Assembly (NCBI GenBank): GCA_030019255.1
Contig: JASEFK010000012.1
Span: forward strand, 1-64,000
Reading direction: 5' to 3'
From: Actinomycetota bacterium
GTDB taxonomy: Bacteria; Actinomycetota; Geothermincolia; Geothermincolales; RBG-13-55-18
DNA: 64,000 nucleotides
Position numbers and translations under genes: made by a program. Below, piece by piece: positions 55,353-62,919 of this stretch. Position 1 is the first letter of the stretch. Each line of letters begins with the position of its first letter. The notes beneath the pieces are model-generated. The model had not been told where the DNA came from and searched no databases. It worked only from the letters and a program-made list of their open reading frames with translations.

Positions 55353-55373
55353 GGACACCTTCAGGTGGACGCC

Positions 55374-55400
55374 GCCTCCGGCTCACGCCGGAGGCTTTTT
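55374..55400 (+). terminator. Intrinsic terminator after DUF1858
   Basis: GCCTCCGG-CTCACG-CCGGAGGC followed by TTTTTC: eight GC-rich pairs and a U-run. Confidence 0.93.
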
Positions 55401-55798
55401 CTTAAATGCTGAACCCCGCGCCGGGCCTTCCAATACCTCAATCTTACCCTGGGCGGTCTCCCGAAAGCGTCTCTCAAGAGGCGGGCCTTTAAAATCCCTG
55501 GGCACCTCGGCATGTAATGGCGGCCCTCAACGGGACTCTCGTCGACGTCAGCCTCTGCCCCGCGCTCGAGAACGCACATCGACCTTCCGGCACCCTTCAT
55601 TAATACCAACGGCCTATGCGTAGCGTCCCCAGAAGTCACGAGAAAGTAGATGAGCGCAAAATCTTGCCCGCAATACCGGATACCCTGCGATTTTCGCTTC
55701 CCCTTCGCGAGCAGGTTAGGGGAGAACGGAAAGCGACAGGGACGGAGGCGGAACGCCTCCCGGGTTCGAGGGAGCAGGGGAGAGAGGTGAGGTGGAAG
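55401..55798 (+). other. Spacer upstream of signal peptidase
   Basis: 398 bases. An open frame from 55616 runs into the signal peptidase gene but shows no family similarity before residue 62. No clear promoter; TTTAAAAT near 55490 is AT-rich and could contribute. Confidence 0.3.
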
Positions 55799-56353
55799 AT
55801 GAGGTTAACGTTGAGCAAGCTGTTGTCCTGGGCACTGGAGACGGCGGTCATGGGTCTGGTGGCCTTGGCACTGGCGGCCAATTTCCTGATCATCGCCCAG
55901 GGGCTTTTCTCCCCCTTGAACATAGTGCAGGGAAACTCCATGTCTCCATACATCGAGGACCGCGACGCCGTGCTGGCGATGCCCGTCGATCCGGAGGAGA
56001 TCAGACGGGGGGACGTGGTGATATTCCCCGACCCTGAGCAGGAAGATTATAGTATCGTCCACCGCGTCGTATCCCTGGAGGAAAGGGAAGGCCGCCTTTA
56101 CGCCATCACCAAGGGGGACGCCAACCCGGTGCCCGATCCCCAGCCGGTGCCGGTAAACCGCATCTCCGGAAAGGTGAGATTGGTGATACCCATGGGCGGC
56201 GCCTTCCTGGAATTCCTCCGCTCTCCTCGGGGGTTCCTTCTTTGCGTGATCATGCTCTTCGCCGTCCTCCTGCTCTACCTACTGGTCCAGAGATACAAGG
56301 AGAAGGTGGGGGAGGGCGGGAGCTTCCTGCTCTTTCCCATCTTGAAGGCATAA
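55799..56353 (+). CDS. Signal peptidase I, SipW/ER type
   Basis: 184 aa. N-terminal membrane helix (~12-35), nucleophile Ser in QGNSMSPYIEDRD, and a His in SIVHRVVSLE where bacterial LepB has Lys, so a Ser-His SipW/ER-type enzyme. DANPVPD follows and a C-terminal membrane helix (~142-165) ends the protein. Substrates unknown; SipW relatives often have dedicated clients, none of which are visible nearby. GAGGTGAGGTGG precedes ATG 55799. Confidence 0.87.
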   Translation: MRLTLSKLLSWALETAVMGLVALALAANFLIIAQGLFSPLNIVQGNSMSPYIEDRDAVLAMPVDPEEIRRGDVVIFPDPEQEDYSIVHRVVSLEEREGRLYAITKGDANPVPDPQPVPVNRISGKVRLVIPMGGAFLEFLRSPRGFLLCVIMLFAVLLLYLLVQRYKEKVGEGGSFLLFPILKA

Positions 56354-56632
56354 CCCTGAAAGCGGGCAGGCAGTCTCGGACCCGCTGCCTCCAGTGGTCC
56401 GTCGATATACCGTCGCTCAAACCAACTGGACAACGGACGCACGCTTCCTTGCCTTTCCACGTTCCACGAAGCCCCTGCATGCGCTCGGAACTCGCTTCTC
56501 ATCAATTGAAGTCTTGGAAACCGGGCAGGAAGCGGGGATGGATCACGGCACCCGAAAGCTTCAGGACTCGTTCAACCTATCCTCAGGGGCCGAGGCAACA
56601 GCCCTCCTTTTTCTTCCACGGTAAGGGACGGG

Positions 56633-56812
56633 ATGCCGAAGGCCGATGACTTAAGGGAGCGGAAGGAGGGGAATGAGGATACGGTCGTCGACGGCACGAA
56701 TGGCACGGAACGGGGGCTCCTGCTGGTAAGCCACCGGGGAGGCGGGGGATTCGGCCCGGAGAACACTCAAGAGGCGCTGCGCGCGGCGCTGGACTTCGGG
56801 GTGGGCAAGTGA
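56633..56812 (+). pseudogene. Truncated duplicate of the phosphodiesterase N-terminus
   Basis: 59-codon frame ending LLVSHRGGGGFGPENTQEAL and RAALDFGVGK-stop. Bases 56718-56803 match 56877-56962 of the following gene with four differences; the offset is 159 bases. Upstream of that block similarity fades, but ATGAGGAT (56673-56680) against ATGAAGAT at the real start suggests the duplication included the ribosome site, with a one-base slip since. Sequence before it (56354-56632) holds nothing recognised. Confidence 0.85.
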
Positions 56813-56830
56813 GAAGGTTAAGAGGCGGGG

Positions 56831-57598
56831 ATGAAGATCGAGATTGACCTGGGAGTGCGGCGGGAGGAACGCGATTTCCTGCTGGTAAGCCACCGGGGAG
56901 GCGGGGGATTCGGCCCGGAGAACACCCTGGAGGCGCTGCGTGCGGCGCTGGACTTCGGGGTGGAGATGGTGGAGACCGACGTGCGCATGACCAGGGAGGG
57001 CGTTCCCGTTATCCACCACGGGCCCTTCCTGGGATTGCGCCTTATCAGCCGCATGTCCGCAGCCGAACTGAGGGACGCTGCCCCGGAGGTACCCACCCTG
57101 CGGGAGTACCTCGAGGTGGCCGCGGGCCGTATCTCCCTGAACCTGGAAATCAAGAGGTGCGACCCAGACGTCCTGGCCGAGATGCTCCGCGAATTCCTTT
57201 TCCCGGACCCTCCCCTGGTGAGTTCCTTCGATGCCGCTTTCCTCTCCGCCTTCCGCCGCACGGGATACCGGGCCCCGCTGGGGCTTCTGGACCAATACGA
57301 GCCGGTGAAGGATCGCCTGTTCAGGAAGGCACGAGAATGTGGGGCGTCGGTCATCCTCCCCCTTTACCTGGGGGTGGACCGGGAACTGGTGACCGCGGCG
57401 CAACGGGAAGGCCTGCGGGTCATAACCTGGACGGTTAACACCACCTCCGCCCTTCGGTCTCTGCTCGAGTGGGGGGTGGACGGGGTCATAACCGACGACT
57501 ATTCCAAGCTGCGGTCCTTCCTGGAAGAGAAATTCAGTGCCGTCAGGGTTCCGTTCCCGACGATAAGAGCTTCCCTTGAGGGGCTGGAGTCCTCCTAG
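56831..57598 (+). CDS. Glycerophosphodiester phosphodiesterase
   Basis: 255 aa GDPD TIM barrel hydrolysing glycerophosphodiesters to glycerol 3-phosphate and alcohol. VSHRGGGGFGPENTLEALR (HR, PENT), METDVRMTREGVPVIHHG (Glu, Asp and His metal/catalytic positions; the usual HD is HH), NLEIKR (Glu) and VITWTVN. No signal peptide, so cytoplasmic. GAGGCGGGG precedes the ATG. A decayed copy of its 5' end precedes it. Confidence 0.92.
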   Translation: MKIEIDLGVRREERDFLLVSHRGGGGFGPENTLEALRAALDFGVEMVETDVRMTREGVPVIHHGPFLGLRLISRMSAAELRDAAPEVPTLREYLEVAAGRISLNLEIKRCDPDVLAEMLREFLFPDPPLVSSFDAAFLSAFRRTGYRAPLGLLDQYEPVKDRLFRKARECGASVILPLYLGVDRELVTAAQREGLRVITWTVNTTSALRSLLEWGVDGVITDDYSKLRSFLEEKFSAVRVPFPTIRASLEGLESS

Positions 57599-58332
57599 GG
57601 TTGAGCCTCCGAAGAGAACTGAGAAGCTCACCGGCAGGGCATTTGCCGGGAAGGGGAATGGTGTATTTCTCCCGTTAAAGGTGGAAGCAGCCGACCGGGG
57701 TGGCCAGCTGCTTTCCGGGTGGGGCGTTGGACTCTCCGTCCTGTGTCCATTTTCGGGCAACCGAAAGGGTCTTTGGAATCGACCAATGGTATTAAAAAGG
57801 GGCGCGATATACCAGTAAATGGTAAATTTGGTAGTATAGCTTACCAAAATTAAAATCAACGGTTTCAAGGGTGGTCCGGGGAGCCCTTTTCCGTTAACAT
57901 ATAGACAACGCACAAACGCGAAGCGGTTTACGAGAAAGGGTAGATGCACGGCGGTCGGCGGATCGACGACACGGGACCGGTACTCCCACATATACATGCA
58001 TGACCCTCGCTCCTATGAGGCGAGGATCCGCTGGGAAAAGCGGTGGTTTCGTACGAAAGCACGTCCGGTCGACGGTTTAACCTCACTCCGGGGAGGGGAG
58101 GGAGCCTGCGTACCTGTTCCATTCCGGCGCCGTCCTTGCCAAACGGCGGTTTGCCTTGGAGGCCCGCATTATACAGGTCCTGGCAATCCACTTCCGGCGA
58201 GCCGGCAACCAGGAACGGGGCATGCCCGGAGCCCGGACGTAAACCGGACGATGTAAACCGGACGATGAGATCTCAGGTCGGGGGATGCAAACCCCTGCCG
58301 CAGGGTCACGAGAGAGGAGAAAGGGGGAGGTC
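57599..58332 (+). promoter_or_regulatory. 734-base regulatory spacer before the acyl-CoA ligase
   Basis: No supported gene. An AT-rich island at 57800-57860 contains an inverted repeat, TTTGGTA (57827-57833) and TACCAAA (57842-57848), with TAGTATAGC between, a candidate operator/promoter. GTAAACCGGACGAT is repeated perfectly in tandem at 58239-58252 and 58253-58266. Confidence 0.5.
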
Positions 58333-60066
58333 ATGGAAAAGAACTTCAAATGCTGGCCTAAGGGAGTGCCCAGAAACCTTTCCTACCCGGAGGTTCCCGT
58401 GTTCCAGATCCTGCGCTCGGCAGCCGCGCAGTGGCCCTGGCGCAACGCCATCATCTTCGGGGGCATGGAGATAACCTACCAGGAGCTGGACAACCTCTCC
58501 GACCGCTTCGCCTGTGCTCTGGCCTCCCTGGGGGTGAAGAAAGGGGACCGGGTGGGCATCCACCTCCCCAACTGCCCCCAGTTTGCCATCGCCTATTTCG
58601 GCCTGCTCAAGGCAGGGGCTATCTTCGTGCCCATGAGCCCCCTCCTGGCGGAGCGGGAGATCGAGTTCCAGCTCAACGACGCCGGGGTGGAGACCTTCAT
58701 CGGCCTGGACCTCCTGTACGGGGCTCCGCAACAGGTCATCCCACGCAGCCCGGTCAAGAGGGTAATTATGGTCAGCCTGGCGGACTGCTATCCGCCGGTA
58801 TCCGCCCCGGCCAAGCTCCTGCAGAGGCAGCCCACTCCTGAAGGCACCATCGACTTTTCGGCCCTACTCACGGAACATCCCCCAGAGCCACCCCAGGTGG
58901 AGTTCGATGTCCGGGAGGACCTGGCACACATCGCCTACACCGGGGGCACCACCGGCACCCCCAAGGGGGTGATGATCACCCACTACAACGCGGTGGTCAA
59001 CTGCTGCCAGTACGCCTACTGGTTCGGCGGCGGGGACGTGGACTACCGGGATGGAAAATTCATGGTCAAACGCCTGGAGGGGGACCGCGAGGAGGACCAT
59101 CCCACCCGGCAGGGGACGGAGATCTCCCTCATCGTGGTCCCCTGGTTCCACGCCATGGGGGTCATCGGCTACCTGACCATGCAGATGATCGGCGGGAACA
59201 CCCTGGTGGTCTTCCCGCGCTTCGACCCCACCGAGTACCTGCAGGCCATCAACAAGTACCGGGCCACGGTCTTCGGCGGAGCGCCCCAGCTCTTCGTGCA
59301 GCTGGTGGAGAACCCCCTCTTCCGGGAGCTGGACCTCTCGGAGATCAAGCTGGTGGCCTCCGGCGCCGCTCCCATACCCAGGCACCTCCTCGAGACCATG
59401 CAGGAGAAGATACCCGGGGTGGTATGCGAGGCCTACGGTCTCTCGGAATGCACCATGGGGTGCGCCGCCAACCCGCCCAGCCGGGAGGGCTTCCGGCTGG
59501 GGTCGGTGGGACTTCCCATGCAGGACACGGAGATAAAGATCGTGGACCCCGAGACGGGGGAGAAGGAGATGCCGGTGGGGGAGATAGGGGAGATATGCGT
59601 GAAAGGCCCCCAGGTCATGAAGGGCTATTGGAACAAGCCCGAGGAGACGGCCAACGTCCTGCGGGACGGCTGGCTGTATACCGGGGACATCGGGAAGTTC
59701 GACCAGGACGGCTACCTGTACATCGTGGACCGCAAGAAGGACATGCTCATCTACAAGGGGTACAACGTCTACCCCAGGGACCTGGAGGAGGTCCTGAACT
59801 CCCACCCCGCCGTGGCCCAGTCGGCGGTGGTTGGGAAGTACCACGAGCGCTACGGGGACGTCCCCATCGCCTTCGTGGAGCTGGTTCCGGGAGGGCAGGC
59901 CACGGAGGAGGAGCTCCTCGAGTACGCCAACCAGAGGCTGGCCAAGTACAAGAAGATACGCAAGGTTCTTATCGTAGAAACCTTGCCCGCCAGCGCAGCG
60001 GGGAAGATCCTGCGCAGGGAACTAAGAGATCAGGCCCAATCCATAGAGCTGGATCTGGGGGATTAA
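58333..60066 (+). CDS. Acyl-CoA synthetase (AMP-forming)
   Basis: 577 aa ANL-superfamily ligase activating a carboxylic acid through an acyl-adenylate. P-loop YTGGTTGTPKGVMITH, A5 region YGLSECTMG, A7 YTGDIG, A8 DRKKDMLIYKGYNVYP, and catalytic Lys in ASAAGKILRRELRD. Overall closest in pattern to fatty-acyl-CoA ligases; chain length unknown. ATG behind GGGGGAGG. Converges on the mutase/thiolase operon, suggesting shared acyl-CoA metabolism. Confidence 0.9.
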   Translation: MEKNFKCWPKGVPRNLSYPEVPVFQILRSAAAQWPWRNAIIFGGMEITYQELDNLSDRFACALASLGVKKGDRVGIHLPNCPQFAIAYFGLLKAGAIFVPMSPLLAEREIEFQLNDAGVETFIGLDLLYGAPQQVIPRSPVKRVIMVSLADCYPPVSAPAKLLQRQPTPEGTIDFSALLTEHPPEPPQVEFDVREDLAHIAYTGGTTGTPKGVMITHYNAVVNCCQYAYWFGGGDVDYRDGKFMVKRLEGDREEDHPTRQGTEISLIVVPWFHAMGVIGYLTMQMIGGNTLVVFPRFDPTEYLQAINKYRATVFGGAPQLFVQLVENPLFRELDLSEIKLVASGAAPIPRHLLETMQEKIPGVVCEAYGLSECTMGCAANPPSREGFRLGSVGLPMQDTEIKIVDPETGEKEMPVGEIGEICVKGPQVMKGYWNKPEETANVLRDGWLYTGDIGKFDQDGYLYIVDRKKDMLIYKGYNVYPRDLEEVLNSHPAVAQSAVVGKYHERYGDVPIAFVELVPGGQATEEELLEYANQRLAKYKKIRKVLIVETLPASAAGKILRRELRDQAQSIELDLGD

Positions 60067-60110
60067 ATTAAATCAACTTTACATAAGATATATTATCGGC
60101 GCTTTTCCGA

Positions 60111-60265
60111 ACTCATGTCTATCCGCCGACCACGGGGTTATTCATGTTCTAACCGGCATTCATGTGTTAACCGGGAGCGGAGGTTATCCCTTTCCCGCAA
60201 ATGGGACAGAATTAATGGCGTATAAATCGGAACAGCATCATCCTCCGGGAACAGTATCATCCTAA
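60111..60265 (+). repeat. Short tandem direct repeats in the convergent spacer
   Basis: ATTCATGTTCTAACCGGC (60140-60157) is followed directly by ATTCATGTGTTAACCGGG (60158-60175), with a weaker relative ACTCATGTCTATCCGCC at 60111. GGAACAGCATCATCCT (60229) recurs as GGAACAGTATCATCCT (60248). The pattern suggests decayed insertion-element ends or slipped duplications; no transposase remains. Confidence 0.6.
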
Positions 60266-60340
60266 CATCCTAATGCAATCACCAGGAATCGGCCGATCAC
60301 AGGGTGTACTCGCGCCATTCCGTCACTTTCCGGTCACCTT

Positions 60341-60356
60341 GTCAGGGTCTGACCCC
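60341..60356. other. GGGTC-T-GACCC palindrome at the DUF35 gene end
   Basis: GTCAGGGTCTGACCCC lies immediately next to the stop codon of the DUF35 gene. The same sequence type is familiar as a border or stem-loop of mobile repeats in many bacteria, so it may mark a lost element. It could also act as a short bidirectional hairpin between the converging genes. Confidence 0.4.
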
Positions 60357-60773
60357 TCATGCGGGGCGGAAGGCAAGGTAGGTGCGAGCGGCTTCCCCCT
60401 CTCCGCTGCGCAAGAAGACGGCCTTGACAGGCATGCCGATCTTTATGGATTCCGGCTTGCGGGCATCCACGCCCTCGATGCGGGCCACCACTCGCGGTCC
60501 CTCGGAAAGGGTCACCACCCCCGTGCAGTAGGGGTTGTCCCGGCCGTATCCCTCCCGCGCCATGTAAGGTGGGACCACGAAGATGCAGGTGAAGGTGGTG
60601 AGTTCCCCCTCCCCCTTCAGCTCCTGCCACTCCATGTCCGAACCGAAGCATTCCTCGCAGAAGTGGCGCGGTGGATGGTATATCTTCCCGCACGCGCGGC
60701 ACCGGGAGCCCATGAGCTTGCCTTCCTCGATGAACTTGCGGTAGGAGATGTCGCTGATCGGCCTCTCTTCCAT
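60357..60773 (-). CDS. DUF35 zinc-ribbon/OB-fold protein
   Basis: 138 aa. Rubredoxin-like zinc ribbon (CRACGKIYHPPRHFCEECF) then an OB fold (residues ~55-135). Such proteins bind thiolase or HMG-CoA synthase-like partners and aid acyl-CoA channelling; the thiolase gene directly upstream is the expected partner. AGGAGGTAGGG lies before the ATG on the minus strand. Confidence 0.9.
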   Translation of the reverse strand: MEERPISDISYRKFIEEGKLMGSRCRACGKIYHPPRHFCEECFGSDMEWQELKGEGELTTFTCIFVVPPYMAREGYGRDNPYCTGVVTLSEGPRVVARIEGVDARKPESIKIGMPVKAVFLRSGEGEAARTYLAFRPA

Positions 60774-60925
60774 GACCCTACCTCCTCTCCATGACGGTGA
60801 GATCCCTGGGCGACACCAGGCCCCGTGATATCGACCCGCTGCTTATCTGCCCCGGAGACCACTCCCTGAGGGTGAGATTCCGAGATGGAACCAGGTGAGG
60901 GCGAAAAGATGCAGTCTTCACGGAC

Positions 60926-62191
60926 CTACCTCCTCTCGAAGATGGTGAATGTGCAGGTCCCACCGGTCCCTCCCAGGTTCTGGGTGGCGCCTATGTGGAG
61001 GTCTCTTCCCGGGATCTGCCTCTCCCCCGCCTCGCCGCGGAGCTGCTTCCACACCTCGTACATCTGGGCCACCCCGGTGGCCCCCACCGGGTGCCCCTTG
61101 CACTTCAGGCCCCCGGAGGTGTTGATGGGCATGCGGCCCTCGCGGCGGGTCTCCCCCTCGGCCACCGCCTTGTAGGCTTCCCCCTCCCCGAAGAAGCCCA
61201 GGTCTTCGATGTGGATTAGCTCGGCGATACTGAAGCAGTCGTGGACCTCGGCGAACTGGATATCTGAGGGCTTCAGACCGGACATCCCGTAGGCCTCGGC
61301 GGCCGCCTGCTTGTTGGCCTCGAAGGAGGTCAGGCTGGGGCAGGCGTGCAGGCCCCGTCCGCTGCCCTGCCCGAACCCCACTATGTAGACGGGGTCGTCG
61401 GTGAAATTCTTGGCCAGCTCCTCGGCCACCAGGAGCACGCAGCTGGCGCCGTCGCTTATGGGACAGCAGTCGAAGAGGTGCATGGGCCAGGCCACGGGTG
61501 GATTGAAGGTGGGGTCGAAGAGGGCTTCCTTCTCGTCCGCCCAGTCGGGCACCGGCAACCCCTTCTTGCGGGCCTTCTCCTTCCTGGCCTCCATGAGGTC
61601 ACGGATGGTCTGCTTGAACTGCCCCTTGGGGTTGAGGGGGGCGTTCTCGTGGCTCTTGATGGTCACGTTCATGAGGTGCTCGCGGTTGGCCCCGTACTTG
61701 TGGAAGTAGGCGTTGGCCAGGGCCCCGAAGACCCCAGGGAAGGTGAACCCCGCATCCCCCTCGTAAGGAGAGGTGGCCAGGGCCAGGCCCTCGGTGACCT
61801 CCTCCGTGGTGCGCTTGGACATCTCCTCCACCCCGCCGGCCAGGACGATGTCGTACATGCCGGAGGCGATGGCCATGATGCCGTCCCGCACGGCCAGGGT
61901 GCTGGAGGCGCAGGCCCCCTCCGTCCTGGTCACCGCCCGGGGCGCCAGGCCGGTGAGGTCGGCGATGATGGGCCCCCAGTGGGCCTGGTGGACGAAGAAG
62001 TCATTGCTGAAGTTGCCGATCCAGATGGCCTGGATGTCCCGGGGATCGAGCCCCTTGTCCACGCTGTCCAGCAACTCCCGGAAGGCCTCGGCGAAAAGGT
62101 CCTTGGAGTCCTTGTCCGGGAACATCCCGAAGTTGGACATTCCGGCACCGACGATGGCCACTCCCCTGCCGATCTTTCTCTTGCCCGCCAT
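60926..62191 (-). CDS. Thiolase family (SCP-x-like acetyl-CoA acetyltransferase)
   Basis: 421 aa. Nucleophile Cys in TRTEGACASSTLAVRDG, VLAGGVEEMSKRT, VHDCFSIAELIH, GGLKCKGHPVGATGV and C-terminal GGTGGTCTF. The pattern is that of archaeal/SCP-x thiolases that operate with a DUF35 partner in condensation or cleavage of acyl-CoAs. GGAGGT lies upstream of the start. The 288-base gap to the next gene upstream has AT-rich TAAATAATGG on the minus strand, possibly its promoter. Confidence 0.92.
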   Translation of the reverse strand: MAGKRKIGRGVAIVGAGMSNFGMFPDKDSKDLFAEAFRELLDSVDKGLDPRDIQAIWIGNFSNDFFVHQAHWGPIIADLTGLAPRAVTRTEGACASSTLAVRDGIMAIASGMYDIVLAGGVEEMSKRTTEEVTEGLALATSPYEGDAGFTFPGVFGALANAYFHKYGANREHLMNVTIKSHENAPLNPKGQFKQTIRDLMEARKEKARKKGLPVPDWADEKEALFDPTFNPPVAWPMHLFDCCPISDGASCVLLVAEELAKNFTDDPVYIVGFGQGSGRGLHACPSLTSFEANKQAAAEAYGMSGLKPSDIQFAEVHDCFSIAELIHIEDLGFFGEGEAYKAVAEGETRREGRMPINTSGGLKCKGHPVGATGVAQMYEVWKQLRGEAGERQIPGRDLHIGATQNLGGTGGTCTFTIFERR

Positions 62192-62479
62192 TACCGGACC
62201 TCCTTTACTCCGCTCGCGGTTTTTCCGCTTTTACCCGGAACCGGGGGATCTCCCCCGCGGGCGTGGCTTTCCTCCATCCGCTCCCCTCCCCCGCGCGTCT
62301 TCACGGCTTTTCTTTATGGGTCTCACCTCGTCCGCGGTCCCGGCGTCCGATTCGTGGCCGCCCGCAACGCGAGCCCAAGCCCTCGAACCCCTTCCCGCTT
62401 TGTTTACCATTATTTACCTTATGTACTTCACCATCACGCGACGCAGGTCCTCGGTTCCGGCTGCCCAAAGCGTACCGAT

Positions 62480-62902
62480 TCAAGCAGTCGGTCCCCCCTC
62501 CCCTACACGGCTTTCCAGTTTTTCCCTGATGAACCTCACGATGTCCGCGGTGTTGGTGCCCGGGCCGAAGACCCCGTCCATCCCGATGCGGCGGAGCTCC
62601 TCGTGGTCCTGTTCCGGGAAGACCCCACCGATGAGGAGGAGGAAATCGTCACGCACTCCCTTCTCCTCCAGTTCCCGTACCAGCTCCCGGGCCCATTCCA
62701 GGTGGGCCCCGGAGTGGCAGGAGAACCCGATGACGTCAACGTCCTCCTGGATGGCCGCCTCCACCACCCCTTCCACGGTCTTGAATCCGAAGAAGATGGT
62801 CTCCATGCCCGCCTCGGAAAGGGCCTTGGAGACGGTCATGATCCCCCGCCAGTGGCCGTCCAGGCCGGGCTTGAAGAGCAGTACGCGTATCTTCTTTTCC
62901 AT
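62480..62902 (-). CDS. Methylmalonyl-CoA mutase-type cobalamin-binding subunit
   Basis: 140 aa B12-binding domain. Base-off motif KPGLDGHWRG (DxHxxG), IGFSCHSGAH (SxL-type region) and GGVFPEQDHEEL with GPGTN (GG motif and tail) fit the small McmA2 subunit. The gene for the large subunit is 17 bases upstream, giving a split mutase. Substrate may be methylmalonyl-CoA or a related branched acyl-CoA. Confidence 0.92.
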   Translation of the reverse strand: MEKKIRVLLFKPGLDGHWRGIMTVSKALSEAGMETIFFGFKTVEGVVEAAIQEDVDVIGFSCHSGAHLEWARELVRELEEKGVRDDFLLLIGGVFPEQDHEELRRIGMDGVFGPGTNTADIVRFIREKLESRVGEGGPTA

Positions 62903-62919
62903 CCCTTACCCCCTTGCCG

